A stretch of 64,000 nucleotides of DNA, from NCBI RefSeq assembly GCF_900142975.1, contig NZ_LT670848.1, positions 3,410,001-3,474,000 of the forward strand. Reading direction: 5' to 3'. The notes beneath the pieces were generated by a model that was not told where the DNA came from, searched no databases, and was given only the letters and a program-made list of their open reading frames with translations. Positions 1-8,613 of this stretch are shown in pieces (position 1 is the first letter of the stretch; the number at the start of each line of letters is the position of its first letter). This stretch comes from Salegentibacter salegens (GTDB lineage: Bacteria; Bacteroidota; Bacteroidia; Flavobacteriales; Flavobacteriaceae). Both the position numbers and the translations under genes were made by a program.

Positions 1-2
1 TC

Positions 3-335
3 CTCAGGAAGAGTGATGTTTATCTTTTTACGGGTGTACCTATACTCGATGGCAGAAGAGAAACTCAGGGCCTTGCTACTTTAGAAGCGCAAGCATGTGG
101 ATTACCAGTGTTAGCTTTTAATTCCGGAGGGGTGAAATTTACCGTTAGAGATGGTGAAACAGGATTTTTATGTCCGGAATATGATTTGGATTGCCTAGAG
201 AAAAAACTACAAGTATTAATGAACCTCCACTTGAGACAACAAATGGGGCAGAATGCTAGAATTTTTGTTGAAAAGGAATTTTCTAAAAATGTGATCAAAA
301 AAAAATGGAAAGAAATTTATGAAGCATCTACTTGA
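3..335 (+). CDS. Glycosyltransferase family 4, C-terminal fragment (runs off left edge)
   Basis: An open frame enters from the left edge and ends at a stop at 333-335. The visible ~110 residues look like the second Rossmann half of a GT-B retaining glycosyltransferase. They contain a RETQGLATLEAQACGLPV segment, in which the E of the ETQG stretch and the later E correspond to the nucleotide-sugar-binding EX7E motif. This is followed by the family-typical GGVKFTVRDGETGFLC stretch. It probably adds a sugar to a lipid-linked polysaccharide precursor at the cytoplasmic membrane. The stop lies 17 bases inside the next gene, which suggests coupling. Sugar donor and acceptor cannot be told from this fragment. 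Confidence 0.85.
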   Translation, partial: LRKSDVYLFTGVPILDGRRETQGLATLEAQACGLPVLAFNSGGVKFTVRDGETGFLCPEYDLDCLEKKLQVLMNLHLRQQMGQNARIFVEKEFSKNVIKKKWKEIYEAST

Positions 336-1353
336 AGTTGATCCTAAGTTAGTTTCTATAATACTTCCTGTATATAATGGAGAAAAATTTCTGGATCAAT
401 CTATACAAAGTTGTCTTGAACAGACTTATGTAAATATTGAATTAATAATAGTTGATGACTGTTCAACTGATAATTCTTATAAAATCGCTAGAGAATTTCA
501 AAAAAAAGATAAACGCGTTGTTCTAATCCAAAATACGGAAAATAAACAACTTCCTGCAAGTCTCAATATAGGTCATAAGGTTGCTAAAGGGAGTTATTTA
601 ACCTGGACTTCAGATGATAATTTTTATGAGCCAAACGCAATTGAAAGAATGGTGGTTGAAATAGAGAAAAGCGGAATTGACATAACATACAGTAATTTTA
701 ATATTATAGAAGAGAATGGTGGTTTTAAGAGAAAATTTGTATTTAACGAAGGTTCCACCATTTTATTAGGTAACACTGTGGGAGCTTGTTTTCTTTATAA
801 AAAAGAAGTGTTTGATAGAAATAACGGGTACGATGAAGAGTTGCACACAGTAGAGGATTATGATTTCTGGCTACAAGCATCCATCCATAGTCATTTTAAC
901 CATATACCCGATTATTTATACAATTTCAGGATTCACAAAAATAGTTTATCCTATCACCTGAATCAAAAGCATTCCTCTTCAAAAGTCGATTTTAATTCAA
1001 GGTTAATAAAATCCTATTCTAAATTCTTTAGAAAATTAGAATTTTCGAAGGAAAGAGGGTATTCACAATTATTCTCAAAATTACACCAACACAGAAGAAT
1101 TGATGTTTTTTCTTTTTTTAAAAACTATTCATCTTTTGAAAAGGATATGAAAAGGATTTATAGGACTGCTATAAATATAAACTCAGAATCCAATGTCACC
1201 GATATTGACTTAAGATTAAGAGGAAATATTGAAACTTATAAAAAAAATCAAAATATCAGAACATTAATAGAAATATTAAAAAATCGTCCGGTAGTTTTGA
1301 TGGGTTATAGTCGCTCTCGAGGATTTCGAATTATTTTAAAATGTTTATTTTAG
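319..1353 (+). CDS. Glycosyltransferase family 2 (polysaccharide locus)
   Basis: This 344-residue protein opens with a GT-A fold: VSIILPVYNGEKFLDQSI near residue 12, then VDDCSTDNS near residue 50. The metal-binding DXD equivalent is the SDD of TWTSDDNF near residue 97, and an EDYDFW segment near residue 180 is the usual ED acceptor/catalytic motif. About 100 C-terminal residues have no recognisable domain. It overlaps the upstream glycosyltransferase by 17 bases. It is inferred to be an inverting transferase in surface glycan assembly; the sugar is unknown. Confidence 0.85.
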   Translation: MKHLLEVDPKLVSIILPVYNGEKFLDQSIQSCLEQTYVNIELIIVDDCSTDNSYKIAREFQKKDKRVVLIQNTENKQLPASLNIGHKVAKGSYLTWTSDDNFYEPNAIERMVVEIEKSGIDITYSNFNIIEENGGFKRKFVFNEGSTILLGNTVGACFLYKKEVFDRNNGYDEELHTVEDYDFWLQASIHSHFNHIPDYLYNFRIHKNSLSYHLNQKHSSSKVDFNSRLIKSYSKFFRKLEFSKERGYSQLFSKLHQHRRIDVFSFFKNYSSFEKDMKRIYRTAININSESNVTDIDLRLRGNIETYKKNQNIRTLIEILKNRPVVLMGYSRSRGFRIILKCLF

Positions 1354-1374
1354 ATTTACTAAAAGAAATATTTT

Positions 1375-2097
1375 CTATGAACTAGCTTTTTTTATTTTAT
1401 ATAAATCAAATGGAGCTAAAATAAAATCTATAACTTTCATCTTAGAATTCTTTTTTTCTTTCCATATTCTAAGAGGCACTTCAAGAATATCTTTTTCAAA
1501 ATCGCTAGGGCTGTACTTTTTTAATCTATATATTAATTCCAGGTCAAACAACCATTTGGTAACAAATTCTTCTTTGAAGAGTATTTTTGCCATATCACAC
1601 GAAAATATTTTGGCTCCGCATTGGGAATCATAGACTTTTATTCCCAAATGAATACTTGCGACTGTAGCAAAAACACGACCTAGGTAGTGCCTTAAAGAAT
1701 TTCTTGTGATTTCAGCTCCTAAACGCTTTACTCTTGATCCAATAATTATTTTGTAGTCTTTTTGAAAATATCCTTTCAAATAAGAAATCTCTTCCAGTGG
1801 TGTAGCAAGATCGGCATCAAAATAACCAATATAATCAAATTTACCTGTAGCTTCAGCATCTAAAAATCCTTGTCGTACCGCCTCACCTTTTCCCCGATTT
1901 CGGGATAAATTCACAATTGTCACTTTATCAGGAAATGCATCCTGGATAGCAACAATTAAATCGTATGTCCTATCTTCACTACCATCATTCACGAAACAGA
2001 AATGATATTCATTCTGAGATAGAAATTGAAGAAATTTTTTTGAATCCAATCTCTCATCCTCATTATAGCAGGGGATTATTATGCACGTATTTTGCAA
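1375..2097 (-). CDS. DPM1/ALG5-like glycosyltransferase family 2
   Basis: This 240-residue protein lacks long hydrophobic C-terminal helices and is a compact GT-A domain. CIIIPCYNEDERL lies at the N-terminus, FVNDGSEDRT near residue 35, NRGKGEAVRQGF near 68 and the DXD motif in YFDADLATP near 93. Later the sequence VYDSQCGAKIF, near 155, is typical of the dolichyl-phosphate beta-glucosyltransferase branch. The likely reaction is transfer of a hexose from a nucleotide sugar to a polyprenyl phosphate, giving a membrane-bound donor. It overlaps the upstream methyltransferase by 19 bases and both face against the rest of the locus. Confidence 0.8.
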   Translation of the reverse strand: MQNTCIIIPCYNEDERLDSKKFLQFLSQNEYHFCFVNDGSEDRTYDLIVAIQDAFPDKVTIVNLSRNRGKGEAVRQGFLDAEATGKFDYIGYFDADLATPLEEISYLKGYFQKDYKIIIGSRVKRLGAEITRNSLRHYLGRVFATVASIHLGIKVYDSQCGAKIFSCDMAKILFKEEFVTKWLFDLELIYRLKKYSPSDFEKDILEVPLRIWKEKKNSKMKVIDFILAPFDLYKIKKASS

Positions 2098-2861
2098 AGC
2101 AGGTAATTTGAAAGTCCAGGAGTATTTATGCCGATTTTTTTTAGAATTTGTCCTATTTTAAAATCGAAAAGGAGCATTTTCTTGATGCTCTGTGTGGTTA
2201 AATTATTCTTATTCCATTGCGTAAGGCGGGTGCCTCTAATTTTATTTTTTTTACCTGCATTTTCTTTTATCACTTCTATAAAACGCGGTAGAAGCAGACT
2301 CGTGAAAAAGTAGCCCTTGGTTAAAGTTTTAAAGCCTGCTTTCTTTGTCACGTTTTCAATTGTTGAGTTGGTGTATCTTCTATAATGCCCCAAAAAATGG
2401 TCGTGATAACAAAATAATTTTTGATATGCAGGGACAGTAATGAGAATAATTGTTTTCTCAGTAATGAAAGAATTGTTTTTTAGGTTTTCAAGGAAAGTGA
2501 CGTCATTTTCAATATGCTCAACTACGTCCATCAAAAAAACAATATCAAAGAACAGATCTTCATTTGGTAAGTTGCTTAGTGAATTAAATAGTTTGATATG
2601 ACTTACTACTCCTTCAGATTTAATGTATTCTTCATCAAAAGCGGTGTCTACAGCATAAAAATCTGTATCAGTTTTGTCTTCTGAGAACTTATTAAGGAAG
2701 AAAAGGTCCCCACAACCAAGATCAAGAATTTTCTTTCCTGAATAATTTTTTATGTGGGTATTGATTAAAGATTTTACAACTTCATACCTTGCTAACTCCC
2801 AGGGGTGTCTTCGGCCAGATTTTGATTTTTCAAGTAGGTCCATAAGTTTTGATGTCTTCAA
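2079..2861 (-). CDS. Class I SAM-dependent methyltransferase
   Basis: This 260-residue protein carries the SAM-binding motif I, KILDLGCGDLFFL, near residue 44, and an acidic motif II region (FYAVDTAF). A DIVFLMDVVEHIEND segment follows, the usual post-motif in small-molecule and glycan methyltransferases. The start used is at 2861; a second Met six codons later is also possible. It is the first gene of a two-gene minus-strand unit with the ALG5-like transferase. This suggests that it modifies a sugar or lipid carrier of the same glycan, but that is inference. Confidence 0.8.
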   Translation of the reverse strand: MKTSKLMDLLEKSKSGRRHPWELARYEVVKSLINTHIKNYSGKKILDLGCGDLFFLNKFSEDKTDTDFYAVDTAFDEEYIKSEGVVSHIKLFNSLSNLPNEDLFFDIVFLMDVVEHIENDVTFLENLKNNSFITEKTIILITVPAYQKLFCYHDHFLGHYRRYTNSTIENVTKKAGFKTLTKGYFFTSLLLPRFIEVIKENAGKKNKIRGTRLTQWNKNNLTTQSIKKMLLFDFKIGQILKKIGINTPGLSNYLLCKIRA

Positions 2862-2988
2862 AGAAATAAAATAAAAATGATTCTACTGAAAGTTTTTTAA
2901 AAAATGCATCTTTGAACTTTAAAAGTATTTAATTATCAAAACCAACTTTCAATTCAAACTGGAATTACTAATCACCATATTTTTTGGT

Positions 2989-4320
2989 TTGATAGTAGGA
3001 TATTATTTATTTACGCCACCACAGATTGGCTTAGCCGATAGTGCTGATTTCGGAAGAATTCTTCCGCGCATAGGATTGTCACATACTACAGAAATTTCCC
3101 AGGATAAATTCTTTAATTTTTTTAACCCTTATTATGACGTAATAGGATCTCCTAAAGTTCCCGTAAATATTGGACAGGTAATTCCTTTAATTTCTGTAGG
3201 TGTAAATAATATGTTTTATACAGGCACCTATAGTATCTATTTTTTATCTGCATTATATTTCTCACTTTATCTTATAGCCTTTTATTTATTTCTTAGGAAT
3301 TCTTTCCAATACATATCCGGTCATACATTGAAAATCATTTTTGGGATTTTGTCTATAGTGATTTTATCAGATATAATGTTTGTTTCTTATTTTAATAGCT
3401 TTTATCAAGAGGCGTTATTTCTAATAGCAGCGATTTATGTAGTTGCTTTTTCCGTAGCCCGGTCAATCAATTATAATCTATTGTTGATTGCTTTAGTAGT
3501 ACTATCCCTTTCTAAATCTCAAAATATAATTTTTTTAATATTTCCGTTTTGTCTGGTAATTTCAAGATATAGACAACTAAATAAATTTAATTTGATTGGG
3601 ATTAGTTTTCTACTTATATTTTTCATGTTTTTTACTTTTAAGGAGCAGGCGCAAACCAACTACGCTAACTTGTATGAGGCTGTTTTTTTAGGTTTAATGC
3701 ATGAGGCGAATTCAAAAGAACAAAAGGAAATTTTAGCTGATTTACATCTTGATAAGAAGGGATATCTCGTGAATGTTAAAAGAGGATACTGGCGCCCCAA
3801 TAACGAACTTATCGATAATAAAGAGCTTTTTGAAGAATTTTATTCAGAAGTGGGACAAATCGACATTATTAAGACATATTTATTAAATCCAAAAATATTT
3901 TTTAAAACAGCTTTTTCAGGAGTTCGGCTTCTATTCAATAATCCTGCACAACCAGAGCATCTGGGAAATTATAGTAAAGAAGAGTCCTTTGAAGGAGAGA
4001 AGACAGTAGTCCAGACTCCTTGGGGATATGTTGTAAACTACCTGGCGCTCCCGATATATTTTGGAGCGTTGCTTCTGAGTCTTATTGATTTCAGGCAAAA
4101 AAGAATTATAAAGCCAGACATTCTGATATTTACTTTGATTTTATTCATTCCGGTAGTCTACCTAGCCATTTTAATAGCCGGGGGAATTAATGATTTTGTA
4201 AAGCATAATTTGTCAGTTTATTATATGATTTCTTTCTTATTTCTTCTTTGTAATCTCAAATTATTTGAAATAGGGAGAAAAAAGAACAGGATTGAAATCA
4301 ACAGAAATATTAGATGTTGA
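2989..4320 (+). CDS. Polytopic membrane protein, possible GT-C-type transferase
   Basis: At least 443 residues with about ten hydrophobic segments. A long extracytoplasmic-looking stretch begins after the first helix (ADSADFGRILPRIGLSH) and a YFNSFYQEALF motif sits near residue 133. The acidic residue after the first helix and the N-SFY-E motif resemble membrane hexose transferases such as the WsfD-like family. I see this by pattern only. The start at 2989 is TTG and lies inside the first helix. An in-frame stop lies at 2920-2922, so the true start is probably a non-ATG codon between 2923 and 2988. The stop overlaps the next gene by 7 bases. Confidence 0.6.
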   Translation: MIVGYYLFTPPQIGLADSADFGRILPRIGLSHTTEISQDKFFNFFNPYYDVIGSPKVPVNIGQVIPLISVGVNNMFYTGTYSIYFLSALYFSLYLIAFYLFLRNSFQYISGHTLKIIFGILSIVILSDIMFVSYFNSFYQEALFLIAAIYVVAFSVARSINYNLLLIALVVLSLSKSQNIIFLIFPFCLVISRYRQLNKFNLIGISFLLIFFMFFTFKEQAQTNYANLYEAVFLGLMHEANSKEQKEILADLHLDKKGYLVNVKRGYWRPNNELIDNKELFEEFYSEVGQIDIIKTYLLNPKIFFKTAFSGVRLLFNNPAQPEHLGNYSKEESFEGEKTVVQTPWGYVVNYLALPIYFGALLLSLIDFRQKRIIKPDILIFTLILFIPVVYLAILIAGGINDFVKHNLSVYYMISFLFLLCNLKLFEIGRKKNRIEINRNIRC

Positions 4321-5252
4321 AAGAAAGCGAACCAACAGTCACAATTATACTGGCCACCTATAACAGAGTGAAGGTTATAGGAAAGATGCTGGATTCTATA
4401 AAAGACCAAACTTTTAAAAATTGGGAATGCCTTATTATTGATGATGGAAGCTCAGATAATACTGAACAAATAGTATCTTCTCATATTAAAAATGATGAGA
4501 GGTTTATTTATCTAAATAGGCCAGAGGCTTATAGAAGAGGCCTGCCAGGTTCAAGAAATTATGGCTTAGATAAAGCAAAAGGGGATTATCTTATTTTTTT
4601 TGATGATGATGATATTGCTCACCCCCGAAATTTGGAGATTTGTTTGAATGGATTACTTAATTCTGACAATGACTTTTTTCATTACTGTAAAAAATCTTTT
4701 ACCACAACTTTTCCTAAATATCGTGAAATAGCTGGGCCTATAGATCATTATGAAATAGGTTCAAATCAATTTGAGAAAGTTGTAACGAACAAAATTGCGC
4801 TTGCATCCTGCACTGTGATGTGGAGTAAGAAATGTTTTGTCAATATTAGATTTAATGAGTCACTAAATTACGCCGAGGAGTGGGAATGTTATACAAGAAT
4901 ATTATTAGCAGGTTATAAGGGAGTTGGAATTGATGAAATCCTTTATTTCAATAGAAAGCATCAAGCTTCTAATACCGGGGAATTTTGGAAAGGAGATAAA
5001 AAAAGGAGGGCCTCAAATGAAAAGGCGATAGAACTGGTTATTGAAGATTTGCAGAATAAAGATTTGCTATCAAAATATCTTATTCGTCATTTTGTTCAAA
5101 TGAGTGTGTTTTTAAAAAATAAAACTATTTTAGAGCATGTGTTGGCTAAATCGAATATGGCTATTATAGAAAAACTTAAGTACAGGTTCTTCTATAAATG
5201 TTACCCGGTTTTGGTTTTAGGCCATAGAACTAAGAAGCTACTAAAAAAGTAA
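4314..5252 (+). CDS. Glycosyltransferase family 2
   Basis: A 312-residue GT-A protein. TVTIILATYNRVKVIGKML lies near residue 8, LIIDDGSSDNTEQI near 43, and RRGLPGSRNYGLDKAKGDYLIFFDDDD near 75, with the DDDD cluster as the metal-binding motif. Later EEWECYTRIL near residue 180 is the usual ED-type motif. It starts 7 bases before the end of the membrane protein gene, so the two are probably translated together. A role in adding one sugar of the repeat unit is inferred; the donor is unknown. Confidence 0.85.
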   Translation: MLKESEPTVTIILATYNRVKVIGKMLDSIKDQTFKNWECLIIDDGSSDNTEQIVSSHIKNDERFIYLNRPEAYRRGLPGSRNYGLDKAKGDYLIFFDDDDIAHPRNLEICLNGLLNSDNDFFHYCKKSFTTTFPKYREIAGPIDHYEIGSNQFEKVVTNKIALASCTVMWSKKCFVNIRFNESLNYAEEWECYTRILLAGYKGVGIDEILYFNRKHQASNTGEFWKGDKKRRASNEKAIELVIEDLQNKDLLSKYLIRHFVQMSVFLKNKTILEHVLAKSNMAIIEKLKYRFFYKCYPVLVLGHRTKKLLKK

Positions 5253-5256
5253 AAAC

Positions 5257-6369
5257 TTGAAATACCTTATCTGTTTCGGTACCCGGCCTGAAGTCATTAA
5301 AATGGCTCCAATAATTCTTGAGATGGAACGTCGTAGATTGCAGCCTGTACTTTGCACTACGGGGCAGCACCGTGAAATGCTGGATCAAATGCTGAAAGTT
5401 TTTAACCTAAAACCACATTACGATCTTGCTTTAATGAAAGCTGGCCAGTCTTTGAATAGCTTAAGTGCTGAAATTTTTAAAGGAATTGATAGCATATTTG
5501 GTCAGGAAGAACCTGATGTGGTTTTAGTTCAGGGAGATACTACCACTGCAAATATTATTGCACAGGCCGCATTTCATCGAAAGATAGCCGTAGGACATAT
5601 AGAAGCCGGTTTGAGGACCTATCAGCGATATTCACCATTTCCTGAAGAGATCAACAGGCAGCTTATAAGTAGAATCGCTACCTGGCATTTTACTCCCACA
5701 GAAAAAGCTACTGGAAATTTGCTTTCAGAGGGAATAAAGAAAGAAGCTATTGTTCTAACCGGGAATACGGTTATAGACTCTTTGAAAATGATAGAAAGTG
5801 AACTGGATGCAGAAACTATTGCAAATAACCTGGGATTAAAATTAACCGACTTTGAAAAAATGATTTTGGTAACGGGGCATCGCCGAGAGAATTTTGGAAA
5901 AGGAATAGTGGAACTATGTACTTCTCTTTTAGAACTATCGAAAAATAAAGAACTTCTTATAGTGTTTCCGGTTCATTTAAATCCGGGAACCAAAATGATC
6001 GTAGAAGAAAGACTGAAGGAACAATCCAATATTAGATTATTACCACCTGTAAATTATCCTGAAATGGTATGGCTCATCAGCAATTGCGATCTTATCATAT
6101 CCGATTCTGGAGGAATCCAGGAAGAAGCTCCTACTTTTAACAAACCAGTTTTGGTAACCCGGGACTATACCGAACGAGAGGAAGCAGTTGAAGCCGGTTT
6201 TTCAATTCTAACAGGATCAAATTCTCAAAATATCCTGAGCCATGCGTTCAGAATTTTAAAAGATCCACCAAATTTTCAGGATTTGAAGAATCCTTTTGGG
6301 GATGGCAATGCAGCTAAAAAGATTGTAAATTTTCTAGAAAAACAAAAGATTTCTAAAAATCTTTCCTAA
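5257..6369 (+). CDS. wecB: UDP-N-acetylglucosamine 2-epimerase, non-hydrolysing
   Basis: This 370-residue protein converts UDP-GlcNAc to UDP-ManNAc in the cytoplasm. The family motifs are all visible: FGTRPEVIKMAP at the N-terminus, QGDTTT near residue 92, HIEAGLRT near 113, FPEEINRQ near 125, VTGHRRENFG near 205 and SDSGGIQEEAP near 275. Length is that of the family. The start is TTG, 4 bases after the preceding stop; no ATG fits. UDP-ManNAc could feed the polymer directly or be oxidised to UDP-ManNAcA, but no dehydrogenase is visible in the window. Confidence 0.92.
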   Translation: MKYLICFGTRPEVIKMAPIILEMERRRLQPVLCTTGQHREMLDQMLKVFNLKPHYDLALMKAGQSLNSLSAEIFKGIDSIFGQEEPDVVLVQGDTTTANIIAQAAFHRKIAVGHIEAGLRTYQRYSPFPEEINRQLISRIATWHFTPTEKATGNLLSEGIKKEAIVLTGNTVIDSLKMIESELDAETIANNLGLKLTDFEKMILVTGHRRENFGKGIVELCTSLLELSKNKELLIVFPVHLNPGTKMIVEERLKEQSNIRLLPPVNYPEMVWLISNCDLIISDSGGIQEEAPTFNKPVLVTRDYTEREEAVEAGFSILTGSNSQNILSHAFRILKDPPNFQDLKNPFGDGNAAKKIVNFLEKQKISKNLS

Positions 6370-6474
6370 GATTAATGGACCGAGCTCATTCTTACATCGT
6401 TATCTATTAAAATAAACTTTCTTTCACATTGAGCTTGTCGAAATACTAAAATTCATAGTTTTACTGAAAACTCC

Positions 6475-7719
6475 TTGGCAGTGCTCCAGAAGAAAATCCT
6501 GATTGTTGTTGAATCGATAGACGTAGATGATAGTAGCGGCTCAAAGGCTAATGTGGCGTTGATCCATAATCTTCAGCAATCCGGTTTCAAGCTTTTAGTA
6601 TTACACTATACTCGTAAGGAGATCCAGTTAGCATCCATAAAATGTATCGCCATAAAGGAAGAAAAATTTAGCGCTAATTACTTCTTAAGTAGAATACAGC
6701 GTAAAATCCAGCACTGGTTTGGAGTTAACCTGGCAAAATATTTAGAGCCCAAATTTGGTTTCAGTTTTACCTTCTTTAACGATGTACAAAGTATTAAGAA
6801 TGCTCTCGAAGAATATAAGGTTTTTAATCCAGACCTTGTTTTAACTTTAAGTAAAGGAGCTAGTTTTAGGCCTCATTATGCGATGCTCAATTATCCAAAT
6901 TTTCATGATAAATGGATGGCTTATATTCATGATCCTTATCCTTTTCATTATTATCCGGAACCTTATAACTGGAGTGAGCCTGGATATACTAAAAAGATTG
7001 AATTTTTTAATGAACTCGCGGAAAAATGCAAATGGGCTGCTTTTCCCAGTGAGCTCTTAAAAGAATGGATGACAGGAAAGTTTTCCAAATTTCAGGGAAA
7101 AGAAATAATTCTTCCGCACCAGCTTTTTGAAAACCAAATTTCAAAGGAATTGCCCGATTTTTTTGAAACTGAAAAATTTACGGTAATGCATGCCGGAAAC
7201 CTTATGAAACAAAGGCCTCCTTTTCATCTTATCAGGGCGTTTCAGAAATTTTTAGAAAATATACCGGAAGCTAAAAAAAATGCTCATTTATTATTGATTG
7301 GCAATTCCAGTTATCATAAAAAAGAACTGGGAAAAGTAAAGAAGTCTACAGTTATTGTAAGAAATTATTTAGAATATGAAAAAACTCAAAGGCTGCAAAA
7401 AAAGGTTTCCGTAAATGTGATCCTGGAATCCAAAGCAGCAGTGAGTCCCTTTCTTCCCGGTAAATTTCCTCACTGTATCGCTGCGGAAAAACCTATATTG
7501 CTGTTGGGGCCTAAGAAAAGTGAATCCCGGAGATTACTGGGCGAAGAATATCCGTATTGGTCTGAAATTGATAATGAAAAAAAAATAACACAACTTCTGG
7601 AAGACTTATATAAAAGCTGGCTTGAAAATGAAAAGAATTTACAAATGAAGCGAGAGGATCTTAAGAACTATCTTTCGGCAGATTATTTAAAGGCTGAAAT
7701 TGAAAAGATCCTAAATTAG
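6475..7719 (+). CDS. Glycosyltransferase, GT4-like
   Basis: A 414-residue GT-B-like protein. The N-terminal half has KILIVVESIDVDDSSGSKANVALIHNL, with a GSK turn in place of the common GGAE. The C-terminal half has FTVMHAGNLMKQRPPFHLIRAF near residue 235, the canonical start of the second Rossmann domain. The final donor-site segment is atypical (SPFLPGKFPHCIAAEKPILLL), so assignment within GT4 is less certain. The start is TTG at 6475, with GTG at 6481 as an alternative. It is separated from wecB by 105 bases and is 3 bases from the next gene. Confidence 0.75.
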   Translation: MAVLQKKILIVVESIDVDDSSGSKANVALIHNLQQSGFKLLVLHYTRKEIQLASIKCIAIKEEKFSANYFLSRIQRKIQHWFGVNLAKYLEPKFGFSFTFFNDVQSIKNALEEYKVFNPDLVLTLSKGASFRPHYAMLNYPNFHDKWMAYIHDPYPFHYYPEPYNWSEPGYTKKIEFFNELAEKCKWAAFPSELLKEWMTGKFSKFQGKEIILPHQLFENQISKELPDFFETEKFTVMHAGNLMKQRPPFHLIRAFQKFLENIPEAKKNAHLLLIGNSSYHKKELGKVKKSTVIVRNYLEYEKTQRLQKKVSVNVILESKAAVSPFLPGKFPHCIAAEKPILLLGPKKSESRRLLGEEYPYWSEIDNEKKITQLLEDLYKSWLENEKNLQMKREDLKNYLSADYLKAEIEKILN

Positions 7720-7722
7720 GCA

Positions 7723-8613
7723 ATGGAAGCATCTATTCTCATAGTTTCAAAAAATCGAAAAGAAGAACTCTCTAAAACGCTGAGAATTCTGGAAAATTAT
7801 ATTGATTATAATAAACATGAGATAAGGGTCTTTTTGGATGGTTGTACCGATAATTCTAAACTTTTACAAGACGATTTTGAATATATACACTGGTTTTCTT
7901 CTAAAGAAAGTATTGGTGCTTCCAAAGCAAGAAATATTCTTTATAGAACTGCTAGAGGTAAATTACTGTTCGGTTTTGATGATGATGCTCATCCGCTCCA
8001 AGCTGATTTTATCCAGATATCTGAAGAGTTGTTCCGTAGCAATCCATCAACCGGAATTTTAGCCTTTAAAGAGATTAAAGGAGTGTTCGAGAGAGACGAA
8101 CATATTCCGCAGAAACAACTAATTTCCAGACCCGACCTTCTGGTGAATGATTTTATAGGATGTGGTTTTGTAGTAAGAAAAAATGTATACGAAGAAACAG
8201 AAGGCTTTCCGGCCTGGATAGATATTTACGGAGAAGAGGTTTGCCTGGCTTTAGAAGTTCTAAATAGAGGATGCAATATTATTTTCACCCATAAAATACA
8301 AGTGAATCACCGAGTGGATTTGGGAAAGCGAAAATTAATTGGAGCTAATTATTTCAGGTTTGGAAAACAGCTTAAAAACACCGCTTATTTTTATATGGTC
8401 TATTATCCTTTTCCATTGCTATTAAAAAAGATCGCCCGACTTTATTTTCTTAATTTTAAAAAATATGCATTGAAAGATAAAAGGTATTTTAAGGAGTTCT
8501 GGAAAGCGTTTTTTATCAATATATTTAATTTTGGTAAAGTATGGGTAGAAAGAAAACCGGTAAAACCGGAAACACTAGTTACTTTCAATAAACTCTCAAA
8601 ACCGCAGTATTAA
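7723..8613 (+). CDS. Glycosyltransferase family 2
   Basis: A 296-residue GT-A protein. ASILIVSKNRKEELSKTLRIL lies at the N-terminus, VFLDGCTDNSKLL near residue 37, SIGASKARNILYRTARGKLL near 65, and the metal motif in FGFDDDAHP near 85. GEEVCLALEVLNRGC near residue 168 is the usual second acidic motif. The gene follows its neighbour by 3 bases. Its TAA shares one base with the ATG of neuB (TAATG), so this transferase is translationally coupled to nonulosonate synthesis. That makes it a candidate, though not a proven one, for assembling the nonulosonate-containing glycan. Confidence 0.85.
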   Translation: MEASILIVSKNRKEELSKTLRILENYIDYNKHEIRVFLDGCTDNSKLLQDDFEYIHWFSSKESIGASKARNILYRTARGKLLFGFDDDAHPLQADFIQISEELFRSNPSTGILAFKEIKGVFERDEHIPQKQLISRPDLLVNDFIGCGFVVRKNVYEETEGFPAWIDIYGEEVCLALEVLNRGCNIIFTHKIQVNHRVDLGKRKLIGANYFRFGKQLKNTAYFYMVYYPFPLLLKKIARLYFLNFKKYALKDKRYFKEFWKAFFINIFNFGKVWVERKPVKPETLVTFNKLSKPQY

